DNA from: Poecilobothrus nobilitatus
Lineage: Eukaryota > Arthropoda > Insecta > Diptera > Dolichopodidae
Direction of reading: 5' to 3'
Assembly: GCA_947095535.1 (NCBI GenBank)
Contig: OX352772.1
Coordinates: 274,174,336-274,238,335 of the forward strand
DNA: 64,000 nucleotides
In this document: one piece after another, positions 41,850 through 55,014 of the stretch
Numbering within the stretch: position 1 is the first letter of the stretch
Layout of the letters: the number at the start of each line of letters is the position of its first letter
The notes under the pieces: model-generated
Database searches by the model: none
The model's input: the letters and a program-made list of their open reading frames with translations, nothing else
What the model was told of the DNA's origin: nothing
Made by a program: the position numbers and the translations under genes

Positions 41850-44710
41850 GTATTGGACCAAAATAATAGTATTGTACGTAACTATACTGATACCCTGTTA
41901 AGCAATGGATTTCTAATCTGTAATGAGATAGCTGGAAGATTTGCCACTAGAGAAGGTTCGATTAACACAATAATAGACCACTTCATTACTGATCTGTTAA
42001 AATTTAAGTACTTTTATCATATAATAGATACATGCTTATCGGACCACAAATGTTTTTCATTAGTATAGATAAAAATACTAAAAAAGAAAACCTTAACAAA
42101 GAACGGGTGGTTTTAGATTACAGCAATCTAAGTAATGATTACACTTGGCAAAATTTATACCTGTACGAAACACTTGATGAGGTCGTTCATGCATTAAGCC
42201 AGTTAATCAATAAATATACACGCATTCTTCCTTCGACCAAGTTTACGAGGAAACATGAATTACCCTAATAACGTTCGTGTTAAAACTTTATATAACACAT
42301 ATAAGTAAAAAGTAAAAAGGTTGGTTTCTAGTGCAAAGGCACATTTTTATTCTGAAAAAATTTTGAAGGGTCCTGGCAACCCTAAAAACGTGTGGACTGT
42401 ATATAAAACAATTAAAGTTAACAATAAAACAATAAAAGTTATAAAGTATAATGATAGCACTGTATCGGACCAACAGGTTTTGGGGAATATAATGAACACA
42501 TACTTTACTACAGTAACAGATAAGTTAAATATACCTAGTGGTACATTTGATTATGCTTATTTTGATAATTTCCCACGAAGAATATATAATAATTTGAACT
42601 TAGGCTTAATGAATCTACAGGAGGTGAGTGCTGTAATTAATTCACTAAAATTGTCATCGGCAACAGGAATAGACGATATATCGGCCAAATTTATAAAAAA
42701 ATATTCTGTTAAATTGGCAGCCATTTTGGTAAAATTTATCAATAATTGTTTTGTAAGTCATTCCTTTCCTGATTTTTGAAAAAGGCCATAGTGACCCCAA
42801 TTTATAAAAGTGGAGATGTGACAAATCCGTCAAACTATAGGCCAATATCAGTCTTATCTAGTTTCTCGAAAATATTTGAGCGAATCATAAAAAAAAGGTT
42901 TGACATGTTCATGAGAAATAATGGTATTCTTAGTTCTGATCAGTACGGCTTTGAAGAAAACTCCAATACTACCGCTGCGTGCCTAGCCTTAACCGACTTT
43001 ATAACTAAAAGTATGGCTAATGGAAAATTTATAGCCTGTATTTTCATTGACTTACAAAAGGCATTCGACTGTGCCGATCATAAAATTCTACTTTATAAGC
43101 TTGCTATGTTAGGTTTTTCGACTGACAAATTATTATTCAAATCTTACTTAAGTAAAAGAACACAGTATGTAAGGATTGGCAAAAACACAAGCAAGCTATG
43201 TATAATTAACAAGGGGGTGCCACAGGGATCAGTCTTGGGTCCGCTTTTTTTCAAGGTCTACATAAATGACTTGACTCGACTTAACCTTCGTGGAGTTATA
43301 CAGTTGTTTGCTGATGATGCGGTCATAAAGTACTCGGAGACAAGTGAAGCGCACCTTAAAGAAGCCGTATTAGATGACCTGATAATTATAAGTGAATGAG
43401 TTCTAAAAAATAGGTTAATGATGAACACCAGTAAAACCCACATACTACTATTTGATAATAAAATTTTTAATGACACCACTTTCATTCATAATGGTTCGAA
43501 GCTCAATGTAGTTAATTGTCACAATTATCTAGGCCTCTATATAGACAGTAAGCTCAGGTGGGATAAGCACATAGAGCACACAGTCAAAAAAATTACTCTG
43601 TATGTATTTATTCTCCGTAGACTGAGCAAATTTCTAGATCAAAATGCATTATTTGTAATATATGCGTCCTATGTTTTGTCCAACATTGTTTACGTAAACC
43701 CAATATGGAGTAGAGCCCCGCAAATTTACTTAAGAAAAATTGAAATTCTAATAAAGAAAGGTATAAAAGCAATACATAACTACCCTATTCTGCATCCAAC
43801 CGGTATACTTTATACTGAGAAATATTTAAGCTTTTCAAATATATGTAAAAGGGAGCTCTATGTAATTGCATTTAAGATTATAAACAACAAAATAAAACAT
43901 TATTTTATATTGCAACAAAATTTTGACTTTCATAACTATAACACAAGAAATAAATCTAAATTTTACCTTTCACTATTCAAGACTGATAAACACAAAAACA
44001 ACTGTTTATACAATTGTTTAAAAAAATTTAATGAACTACCACAGGAATATAAAATAATTAAAAACATCTGTATGTTTAAAAAAAAGATTACGGAAAGAAT
44101 TCTCACTAAATAATTCTCAATTGGAAAATCGGAAAATTTCTTAATTTAAAAATTCATCGTTACAATTTTTGCACATTGGTTTGTTGGTAGTTCAAACATA
44201 TATATATGTATATATTTTTATTATTTTATTATTTAAATTTTCTTATTTAAAATTTCCAATAGAAAATATATGTAAATATGTAGATTTGTACAGTAAAACG
44301 AATAAATTTTACAAATGATAAGATTGATTAGTTAGCTGATGTATTATAATTGTGTGATTATTGTAATTTTCGGGCAACATTATAGTTTTGACAAGCAATT
44401 GCAATAATAACATCAGAATATGAACTTATAATATATACATCTTGTTTCTTCTTTTTTTTGATTTTATTATTTATTTTTATCACTTAATTATAATTCTTTT
44501 TGGCTTTATTTTTATGTTTGTAATTTTTAATTTCTATTCTTTTAATTTTTTAATCAAATTTTTTATTTTATTGTTTTGTAATTTTGAAATGAATTTATTT
44601 ATGTGTAACTCAATGTCACAATCGTATAAGATCAGACAGTTTATATTTATTTTTTTTATTTTTTATTATAAATACCAAGCAAGGTATGTACATATTATAT
44701 TAATACAATA
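41850..44710 (+). mobile_element. LINE-C: non-LTR retrotransposon (CR1/Jockey group), 5' truncated
   Basis: Begins inside an endonuclease domain and runs to a 3' UTR that ends near 44710. It landed next to the Polinton capsid genes on the opposite strand. Clade not resolved. Confidence 0.82.
41853..44113 (+). pseudogene. LINE-C ORF2 (endonuclease tail plus reverse transcriptase)
   Basis: Endonuclease end: REGSINTIIDHFITD and SDHKCF. Frameshifts at about 42050 and 42290, then the linker with EKILKGPGNPKNVWTVYK and IDDISAKFIKKY. A one-base loss near 42778 precedes RT: AIVTPIYKSGDVTNPSNYRPISVLSS, DQYGFEENSNTTAAC, IDLQKAFDCADHKIL, NKGVPQGSVLGPLFF and FADDAVIKYS. A TGA at 43397-43399 replaces a Trp, after which the frame continues through YLGLYIDSKLRWDKH and YNTRNKSKFYLSLF to 44113. 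The catalytic motif is intact but the frame is broken four times. Confidence 0.85.
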
Positions 44711-44714
44711 ATTT
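44114..44714 (+). other. LINE-C 3' UTR, AT-rich
   Basis: No coding sequence. It meets the 3' end of LINE-B2 (other strand) at about 44712, so two LINE 3' ends face each other. Confidence 0.5.
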
Positions 44715-44998
44715 TTTTTTAACAATGATATAATACACAAAAAAAAAAGAAAACAAAAACATGAAATATGATTACATGGCGCTTAACTTAAATTAAAAAA
44801 CAAAAAAAAATAAAATTAAAATTAAATTATTACTTTTCATTTTTTACTTTTTTAACATTGACATTAAATACAAAACAGTACTTAAATTCGTAACAAAACT
44901 TTAATTTTTACAATATGACATAATACTTAATAACTTTAATACAAAAATTGATGACTTAAACAAAATGCACTTTAAAAATTTAAATGTATAATTATGAG

Positions 44999-47900
44999 TT
45001 AGAAAAAAAAAAAAAGTTGTGGAAGGTTATTGAAGGGAAAAATGTTGGTGTAATTTATATTTAAAGGTTCTTTTTGAAATTGGTGAAGAAAAAAGATGAC
45101 TGTGCTTATTGAAGATCTGTTTATTGGTTCATTTCTTCCGTATTCTGTTCTATGAGTTTGTTCAACTAAGAATCTAGTATATCTTGTTTGCCTAACCCCA
45201 TCATTTACGATAAAATTGTTATTCAAATATTCAATGTAAATATTATCATAAAGAACATCGTAGGTGAAGCAAGATGAAGAAATTTTCCTGCGAGATGACA
45301 AGGTTAGCATATTTAAAGATTTAAGTCTTATATTGTAACTCGGAAGATTAGCATAGTCGGAAGGATTAAACTGACTTCTTAAAGCAAATAAAAGAAATTG
45401 TTTTTGAACTGATTCAATTCTATCAGAATTTATTTGAAAAACTGAATCCCAAATAATGTTACCATATTCTAGAATAGATCGTATTAGGGTAGAGAGCTTT
45501 TGAACAGTAGAGAGCTTTTGTCACTGCTATATTGTTAAATTCTTTCGCTCTTCTTTTAATAAATCCCAACATTTTATTTGCTTTAGAGATCATGAAGTCA
45601 TAGTGTAAGTTAAAGCTAAGTTTATCGTCGAGGATAATACCAAGATCAGTAATACTGTATACCCGTTCAAGGGTTAGGTTTTGAATTGTATTATAGTCGT
45701 TAAGGATAGAAAATCGTTTACGAGTGAAACTTATGGATTTACATTTCTGTACATTTAATTCCAAATTGTTCAATGAGCACCATTCTTGTAGTTTATTGAG
45801 TTTTGACTGCAGTAACGTTATATCAGAACTATTTTTAATGACTTGATATACTTTTAAGTCGTCTGCAAACGCAATGTGCGGTATATCACCTAATTTGTCA
45901 GATAAGTCAGATCAGAAATAAATATATTAAACAAGAGTGGCCCTAAATGACTACCTTGCGGTACACCTAAAGTGACATCGATAGTTTTCGATAATATACC
46001 TTGGAATTTAACATTTTGAGTTCTTCCAGTAAGATAAGAATGGAGCCATAAAAGAAAAGAACCAGATATACCAAACGTGGCAAGTTTTTTAAACAAAATG
46101 ATACAATCAATACGATCAAAAGCTTTGCTGAAATCTGTGTAAATTACATCAACTTGGTACCCTTTTTCCATTTGATTCAAAATTTCAGATGTGTATATCA
46201 TAAGGTTCGTAGTAGTAGAACGGCCTTTTCTAAAACCATGCCGTTGTTCATTAAGTTTTGTATCGATAATTGGCATAATTTTACCAACAAGAATTTTTTC
46301 GAACATTTTAGGTATAGTCGATAAAATAGCTATAACACGGTAGTTTTCCACAGATGCTTTATCACCCTTTTTATGAATAGGAGTCAAAAAGGAGGATTTC
46401 CATACATCTGGAAAAATCCCTGTCGATAATGACCAATTAAAAATAGTATGGAGCGGGTGAACAAGATATTGAGCACAATTGTACAAAAAGGTCGGTGCGA
46501 TTAAGTCAGGACCAGCGCCTTTTTTGGTGTCAAGGTTCTTTAATGCTTCAAAAATGTCCTTGTCAGAAAGTTGCAAGTCGGAAATTAATGCATTAGGACT
46601 ATTTATTGAATTAAAATTTATATAATCCCTATTAGCAAAGAGTTCTTGTGGCCGATAAACTTTTTGAAAATTATCAGCAAAGAAATTACAGATATCTCTT
46701 GAACAAGAGGAAAAAGTATTGTCAATTGACATAGAATTTGGATAGCCAAAGGTTTTACGTTTAGTGTTAACGAAGTCAAAAAATTTTTTGGGATCTGTAA
46801 TTAATCTATTACCGATATTAGTAACATAATTGTCATATGCTGAATTTGCTTTAAGCTTAAAATCTAAGGCAATATCTTTGTAAGTATTCAGCAAGTTAAT
46901 GTTAGGATTATTTGTATTTTTTATTCTTTTGAAGAGTTTATTGCGTTGGTTACGCAATGACCTGAGATCTCTATTTAACCAAGGTTCAGTCGTTTTGTCT
47001 TTTTTTTCGTAATTTTGGCACAAATGAATTAATTATTTCAAAAATTTTTAAATAGAAGATAGAGATAGATGAGTTAAGATCCTGTTGTGATAACAGGTCG
47101 GGCCAATTAATAACTGACAAAGCATTATTTATATTTTGGTAGTCAGCGTTTTGAAAATCATATACAATTGTATTATTGTATGATTTGGAAAAGTTTGGGC
47201 TAGTAGTTGTAAACTCGAAGATGAATGCGTTATGATTAGTGGTGTTAGTAAACAGATTTTCTGCATCATCAGCAATTTTTACCACCACTCTGTCATATGC
47301 ATTCGAAAATTCAAGATCCAACCATTTGTTGTTGTTATTAGGAAAACTGATAATCTGTTGCAGATAGTTACCATAAAAAGCACTAATTAGATCGAAATCT
47401 ATTTCGTCAAGGAAATTGATTGGTAGCAACAGATTGTCTGATTAGTCAATTACAAAAGACATTGTAGGGCGATTAAAATCACCAAACACAAAAATATAAT
47501 CCTCTTCATTCATTTTAGCGATAATACTGTCATATATATCGTAAAAATGTAAATATGAAGAGTTGTCAGAATTAGGAGGAAAGTAAATTATACCAAGGTA
47601 TAAGCAATTTGTACCTAGGTCGATCTTTATAAATTGGTGTTCGAATAAGTGACTCGTTCTAGTAACTAGAGGTATACTAGACAAGTTATTTTTTACTGCA
47701 ATTAGCACACCGCCTCCTCTTGAACAGTTATTAGAAAGATAATCACGGTCGCGTCTGTAAACAGACCAAATACTGTCCAGTATTTCTTCGTTTTTAAAAG
47801 AGTTATTTAACCATGTTTCAGTGATAGCTAGTATACTAAAATTACATGATTTTGCATCAATATATAATTCTTTAAGTTTACTTCTCATACCACTGCAATT

Positions 47901-48395
47901 GTGGTACAAAATTTTAAGATTATTGATATTAAGTTTGTTAATGTTATTAGCTAATGTAATAATGTTTATATTATTGTTAATGGAAGAAATTGGACATTTA
48001 CTTGGAGTTGGGCCGAAAAACTTGTTATAATTTTCTCGCGACTGATATAAGTGGTTGTAATAATTACTATTGCAATAGCTACGATAAGCACGAAGGTCGT
48101 CATCGATCTCTTTCAAAGTTAATCCTATACTTTTATGGCATCTAATATAGAGATTTAGCAAGTCTTTATAATTAGATGGCAAACCCTCATTATGTATTAG
48201 AACTTGTAAATTAGTTCTTGTTTTGCCTTCTATGACACAGTTGTTGGAGTTATTATGCAAATATGCAAGAAATAGTCTTACATAGTTGAGAATTCTCTCA
48301 TCTCTAAATCTGGAAAGTGCACACGTGCTATCCTCGCTTAGTGATTGTTGCGTCATTTTTACAATTGGAGGTATTAACGGATTAAGTGATAACAT
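44999..48395 (-). pseudogene. LINE-B2 ORF2 (endonuclease-reverse transcriptase)
   Basis: Start at about 48395 (MLSLNPLIPPIVKMTQQSL). Endonuclease: YHNCSGMRSKLKELY, ITETWLNNSF, RRDRDYLSNNC, GGGVLIAVKNNL, FVFGDFNRPT. A TAA at 47439-47441 replaces the Tyr found in LINE-B1. A frameshift near 47000 leads into PWLNRDLRSLRNQRNKLF, KKGAGPDLIAPTFLYNC, HKKGDKASVENYRVIAIL, RHGFRKGRSTTTNLM, TDFSKAFDRIDCI and LGVPQGSHLGPLLFNIF. After another frame change at 45890 come IAFADDLKVYQ (catalytic) and LNVQKCKSISFTRKR. The C-terminus ends at 44999 after a further shift. Confidence 0.87.
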
Positions 48396-48401
48396 ATTTC
48401 T

Positions 48402-49043
<642 letters not shown>

Positions 49044-49059
49044 TGACGAGCTTGTTCCC

Positions 49060-50429
49060 GGTTTGAATGTTTCCCCTTGTACAAAATTCCCATATCTTTT
49101 TCTAACTGGTATTTGTGTATCTGAGATAATATCAGTATTAGTTGGTTATGTACTGAAATGAACTGTTTTTTTTTATTGGATTTGAAAGAAGTTGCACATG
49201 GATTGTGCAGAAATGATTTTGTACGAGTCGATAGATTAGTGTTATTGGAGTGATTCATTAATTTATTATTATCTTTTGTGTACGAATTGTTGTGTAGTGT
49301 AGATTCAGTGTTATTATTTTTAGAATTATTATTAATATCTTTAAAAATCTGAACTATAATATCTTTTTTCCAAAACTTATGAGCTAGTATATCATTGACT
49401 TTGGATTTTGGTACAGTAACTGAGGTGATCAGAAGTCACCTCATTTGATGAGTCATTTTGTAATGAGTTGTCATTCACAGCATATGATGATGAAGACGGT
49501 GAAGTCGACCTTTGATTGGCGGTCTCCGCATTAGCTAATTCATTTTGTAATGAAATGTCATTAACAGTAATTACGGAGCTCGGCAAAGAATTCACAACTG
49601 GCGCAGCAGCAGCACTCACAGCATGTGAGTCAGGTGGAGTTATCAAAGGATCAACTACCGGATCTACTGAGCTAACTACCGGTTTCGTTGACCAAGAACT
49701 GGTAGTTTCTTTTATGAAAGAATTGTAACTAATTGGCTGTTCAGTTTGAGACCAAGCTTCTTTAGAGTTTTCGTTGATATGAGTTTGATTATACTTATAT
49801 GTAACGAAGGATGTGTCGAGACTTGCATCGACTTTGATACCCAGATTCCTTACATCTTTCTTTAATGCGCGTATTTCATCATTCAGCTGTTCAATATTAT
49901 TTGGTGCGTTAGTACCCATAGAATTAAGTAATTCCTGCAGTTTACTATTGAACGATCTCTTCAACTCCTTTAAACAATTCTCAATGTATTCTTGAGTACT
50001 GTCAAGAAGTTTTGAAAAAATCTCATTTTTTATAACAGTAAAGTTCTGCAGCATCTGATCTTTCTGCCTTTCTGCTGATCTGCTACACGACATATTAAGT
50101 AACTCATATTCCTTGGCCATTTCGTTACAAGATGCTGAATTGGTTTTGACAGCTCCATGGCATTTCGCTGCAAGTCCTGAGTATTCATCTTTATAGTTTT
50201 TTAGAGATATTTTAACCTCATCAAACAGCAAATTAATACTTGAATGGTAGTTCAAGCAAGTTTCACATACAAAGTATTGGGCCAAGAACGAAGAATGCCA
50301 TCCTCTAGGAGCACTTAAGCAGATCCCAGAAAGCGCTTTTTGCAAAAACTGTTACAAGTTACGAGTTCAGTTTTTGCATCAAAAACAGTACAAATTGGGC
50401 TATCGCATTTATTAATATTAGCATTCATT
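49060..50429 (-). pseudogene. LINE-B2 ORF1, duplicated copy A (197-bp deletion)
   Basis: ATG 50429 (MNANINKCDSPICTV), then a frameshift near 50335 into APRGWHSSFLAQYFVCETCLNY: together a Cys/His cluster resembling a PHD finger, as in CR1 ORF1 proteins. A long charged, probably coiled segment and a Ser/Thr-rich region (SSSYAVNDNSLQND) follow. Relative to copy B, 197 bp are missing at ~49425, which removes the YKSFKVTVPKSKVNDIL part of the CR1-like ORF1 domain. The frame then changes and runs into the (AAT)n array. Confidence 0.8.
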
Positions 50430-50904
50430 GTTAATTAACTAGAACTTTAATTAGTATGGAAAAAAAAAAAAATTCTTTTTATAATAACTTTTTATGAAAG
50501 TAGTTCAAAGTTAAAATAAACACATTAACACAGTTTATTTTTATTTAATATTTATGTATTATAAATTTTAAATTTTCATATAAGTAAGCACTTTTTATAA
50601 AAGTATTTCAAAGTTAAAGTACAATAAAATTGACACAGTTATATGAATTTTAACTTTAATTTGTTTTTTTCTTCTTCCTTTTTTTCTTTTTTTTTTTTAA
50701 ATTATTAATAAAAGAATTTTAGCCAAATTATGAAAGTAAGTAAAAGAAAAAAAACACGTCCACTCAGTTTAACGTAAAGAATGAATATGATATAGTTTAG
50801 GCTAAGATCTATAAAAAAATACAAATAATTGTTAATTTTCTATTTTTTTTTATCAAGAAAATAAATAAAATAAGCAGTTTTATAGTAATAGAACTTAGGC
50901 CAAC

Positions 50905-51555
50905 TTATAGGTCAAGCAGTTTTATAGTAATAGAACTTATCTGATTAACGTTTACTGGTAAATAAATTACATTATTAGGAACTTCAATTATTTTATAACC
51001 AGGACTAACGTTAATAGAAAATTCATGTAAAATGTTAGCTTCTGCTCCATTAATATAAGTTGCGGAAATAATATTGCATTCCACTATTATTATGTTTATT
51101 TTATTAATATCAACAAAAAGATCTGAAGTATGCCATTTGTTTGGTAATAATCTTTTCCTGCTAAAACCTAATAATTTACCAATAGTAACTTCTCTTTCAA
51201 AATTAATTTCCTTATCAGCAAAAATTTTATTTCTTTTATTTTTCCTTATCAGCAAAATTTTTAATGTATTATTATTAGGTCTTATAATTAACTTGTCATT
51301 GTCTGTTTTAACAATATTCAAGTTTTTTCTGAGAAATGCTTCAATATCTCCAATTTCATATGAACCTGTGGGAAAAATGATGGATATATTATCAATAATA
51401 AATCTATTATTTTCCTCATCTACATTCGGTATTGAATTATATGTTTGAAAATCTACTAAACCACAGGTATGTTCTCCCTGCTTTAGATCTATAGTAGGAA
51501 ATTAATTAGTTGTTAATATGGAAGAGTTTCCGTTTAAAATTAATGTTATTGACAT
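50905..51555 (-). pseudogene. Polinton penton-like minor capsid protein, copy A
   Basis: ATG 51555 (MSITLILNGNSSILTTN), an early TAA, then the conserved core CGLVDFQTYNSIPNVDEENN, FPTGSYEIGDIEAFL, NNTLKILL, IGKLLGFSRKRLLPNKWHTSD, INIIIVECNIISATYING and HEFSINVSPGYKIIEVP, ending ITIKLLDL. This is the single-jelly-roll protein thought to form the vertices of Polinton capsids. Apart from the early stop and one further start/frame ambiguity near 51321 the frame is open. Copy B has the same TAA. Confidence 0.82.
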
Positions 51556-51635
51556 GTCTTTAATTAAAATAATGAGGTATTTCGTAAATATATTCTGCTT
51601 TTATAGGTTTTCAAGGTTAATTCTCCATCATCATT

Positions 51636-53156
51636 CTTCAACTGGTATTTGTCTATCTGGTATAATATCAGTATTAGTTGGTTGGGTACTGAAATGAACT
51701 GTTTTTTTTTATTGGATTTGAAAGAAGTTGCACATGGATTGAGCAGAAATGATTTTGTACGAGTCGATAGATTAGTGTTATTGGAGTGATTCATTAATTT
51801 ATTATTATCTTTTGTGTACGAATTGTTGTGTAGTGTAGATTCAGTGTTATTATTTTTAGAATTATTATTAATATCTTTAAAAATCTGAACTATAATATCT
51901 TTTTTCCAAAACTTATGAGCTAGTATATCATTGACTTTGGATTTTGGTACAGTAACTTTAAAGGATTTGTATTTTGGTTTGTATTTTAAATTTTTAGGAG
52001 TAATATCAACTATGTTAACATTATTACAATTAAATTTATGTTTTAATTTATTATTGAGACTACTTACTGTTGAAGAAGCTGGAATTTTGGAGAAGTATAG
52101 AGCAACGTTCACAAGTGTTTTGATTTCTGTCGGCCTGGACAAAGTGGGCAATTGATCAGAAGTCACCTCATTTGATGAGTCATTTTGTAATGAGTTGTCA
52201 TTCAGAGCATATGATGATGAAGACGGTGAAGTCGACCTTTGATTGGAGGTCTCCGCATTAGCTAATTCATTTTGTAATGAAATGTCATTAACAGTAATAA
52301 CGGAGCTCGGCAAATAATTCACAACTGGCGCAGCAGCAGCACTCACAGCATGTGAGTCAGGTGGAGTTATCAAAGGATCAACTACCGGATCTACTGAGCT
52401 AACTACCGGTTTCGTTGACCAAGAACTGGTAGTTTCTTTTATGAAAGAATTGTAACTAATTGGCTGTTCAGTTTGAGACCAAGCTTCTTTAGAGTTTTCG
52501 TTGATATAAGTTTGATTATACTTATATGTAACGAAGGATGTGTCGAGACTTGCATCGACTTTGCTATCCAGATTCCTTACATCTTTCTTTAATGCGCGTA
52601 TTTCATCATTCAGCTGTTCAATATTATTTGGTGCGTTAGTACCCATAGAATTAAGTAATTCCTGCAGTTTACTATTGAACGATCTCTTCAACTCCTTTGA
52701 ACAATTCTCAATGTATTCTTGAGTACTGTCAAGAAGTTTTGAAAAAGTCTCATTTTTTATAACAGTAAAGTTCTGCAGCATCTGATCTTTCTGCCTTTCT
52801 GCTGATCTGCTACACGACATATTAAGTAACTCATATTCCTTGGCCATTTCGTTACAAGATGCTGAATTGGTTTTGACAGCTCCATGGCATTTCGCTGCAA
52901 GTCCTGAGTATTCATCTTTATAGTTTTTTAGAGATATTTTAACCTCATCAAACAGCAAATTAATACTTGAATGGTAGTTCAAGCAAGTTTCACATACAAA
53001 GTATTGTGCCAAGAACGAAGAATGCCATCCTCTAGGAGCACTTAAGCAGATCCCAGAAAGCGCTTTTTGCAAAAACTGTTACAAGTTACGAGTTCAGTTT
53101 TTGCATCAAAAACAGTACAAATTGGGCTATCGCATTTATTAATATTAGCATTTATT
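51636..53156 (-). pseudogene. LINE-B ORF1, duplicated copy B (more complete)
   Basis: Begins at about 53156; the start ATG is changed to ATA. The same frameshift as copy A leads into the 53072 frame, which then stays open for 502 codons: PHD-like cluster, coiled region, Ser/Thr-rich region, then the CR1-type ORF1 core TLVNVALYFSKIPASST, KYKSFKVTVPKSKVNDILAHKFW and IVQIFKDI. The last ~25 codons (51564-51635) are Polinton sequence brought in by the duplication junction. ORF1 of CR1-group LINEs binds element RNA. Confidence 0.82.
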
Positions 53157-53630
53157 GTTAATTAACTAGAATTTTAATTAGTATGAAAAAAAAAAAAAAT
53201 TCTTTTTATAATAACTTTTTATGAAAGTAGTTCAAAGTTAAAATAAACACGTTAACACAGTTTATTTTTATTTAATATTTATGTATTATAAATTTTAAAT
53301 TTTCATATAAGTAAGCACTTTTTATAAAAGTATTTCAAAGTTAAAGTACAATAAAATTGACACAGTTATATGAATTTTAACTTTAATTTGTTTTTTTCTT
53401 TTTCCTTTTTTTCTTTTTTTTTTAAATTATTAATAAAAGAATTTTAGCCAAATTATGAAAGTAAGTAAAAGAAAAAAAAACACGTCCACTCAGTTTAACG
53501 TAAAGAATGAATATGATATAGTTTAGGCTAAGATCTATAAAAAAATACAAATAATTGTTAATTTTCTATTTTTTTTTATCAAGAAATTAAATAAAATAAG
53601 CAGTTTTATAGTAATAGAACTTAGGCCAAC

Positions 53631-54281
53631 TTATAGGTCAAGCAGTTTTATAGTAATAGAACTTATCTGATTAACGGTTACTGGTAAATAAATTACATTA
53701 TTAGGAACTTCAATTATTTTATAACCAGGACTAACGTTAATAGAAAATTCATGTAAAATGTTAGCGTCTGCTCCATTAATATAAGTTGCGGAAATAATAT
53801 TGCATTCCACTATTATTATGTTTATTTTATTAATATCAACAAAAAGATCTGAAGTATGCCATTTGTTTGGTAATAATCTTTTCCTGCTAAAACCTAATAA
53901 TTTACCAATAGTATCTTCTCTTTCAAAATTAATTTCCTTATCAGCAAAAATTTTATTCCTTTTATTTTTCCTTATCAGCAAAATTTTTAATGTATTATTA
54001 TTAGATCTTATAATTAACTTGTCATTGTCTGTTTTAACAATATTCAAGTTTTTTCTGAGAAATGCTTCAATATCTCCAATTTCATATGAACCTGTGGGAA
54101 GAATGATGGATTTATTATCAATAATAAATCTATTATTTTCCTCATCTACATTCGGTATTGAATTGTATGTTTGAAAATCTACTAAACCACAGGTATGTTC
54201 TCCCTGCTTTAGATCTATAGTAGGAAATTAATTAGTTGTTAATATGGAAGAGTTTCCGTTTAAAATTAATGTTATTGACAT
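53631..54281 (-). pseudogene. Polinton penton-like minor capsid protein, copy B
   Basis: Same structure as copy A (50905-51555), with a few substitutions (e.g. GLRS/GLRP-type changes in the middle and VTVNQ for VNVNQ near the end) and the same early TAA. It directly follows, in gene order, the protease gene on the same strand, as in other Polintons. Confidence 0.82.
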
Positions 54282-54355
54282 GTCTTTAATTGAAATAATG
54301 ACGTATTTCGTAAATATATTCTGCTTTTATAGATTTTCAAGGTTAATTCTTCATC

Positions 54356-54632
54356 ATCATCATTATAATAAATGTATACCTATATAAAATTCCTAATTCT
54401 AATTTTTCTTTAAATTTCTTGTATTATAACTAAATTCTAATTATTCTTTATCAGCTAGTTTTATATTTCTTTTTATTCAAATAGAACGAAAGAAAGAAGA
54501 AATAACCTTGAACTTGAACAAAATTATTAATCAAGATTAGTTTTAATAAAGCTTTAGATAATAATAAAAAAAAAAAAATTTTATTTTCGTTTTTCTTTAT
54601 GTTTTATTTACTGATAATTTTGCTTTAATAAT
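54356..54632. other. AT-rich spacer
   Basis: Between the penton-like gene and the protease; nothing recognised. Confidence 0.4.
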
Positions 54633-55014
54633 TTATTTTTTAACAATACGAAATAAAAATTCTAAACATAAATGATCACAATTATATGTATTAAAGTTTT
54701 GATATTTATTATAATTATATACAAGCTTATCACCTAAATATTTAATTACTTCTAATGGTGGACGTAAATTCCCAAAACTATTAAAATATTGTGTTATTTC
54801 TGCATTTTTAAAATAAGCTACCCAATGTGTTCCATTTCCAATAGAATTATCTAAATTTATTATATCACATTCAAATTTCCAAGGTTTGTTTTCAGGTAAA
54901 TTGTCTCTCATAAAAACCCCTCGAAAATGTTTCAAGTGTTTTTTACCAAATTTTTCTAAATCATAATTTGTAAGCGGTCTTTTGGGTAGCTCATTTAATG
55001 GTTTTTTGGGTTCA
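54633..55014 (-). pseudogene. Polinton adenain-like cysteine protease
   Basis: Reads LPKRPLTNYDLEKFGKKH, FRGVFMRDNLPENKPW, then the catalytic region GTHWVAYFKN (His), YFNSFGNLRPPLEV (where an Asp is usual, here Asn) and NTYNCDHLCLEFL (Cys). The family is the C5/Ulp1-like maturation protease that cleaves capsid precursors. The frame is open through this stretch to the stop at 54633 and is continuous with the tail of the gene before it, so I cannot fix the start. The Asn in place of Asp makes activity doubtful. Confidence 0.8.

Larger units (their letters stand above)
49105..54355. repeat. 2.7-kb tandem segmental duplication
   Basis: Units 49105-51635 and 51636-54355 are nearly identical with an offset of 2726-2727 bp, apart from the 197-bp deletion in the first. 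Each unit holds LINE-B ORF1 sequence followed (towards higher coordinates) by a Polinton penton-like gene. The junction near 51635 joins TTCTCCATCATCATT (Polinton side) to CTTCAACTGGTATTTG (LINE side). Confidence 0.92.
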
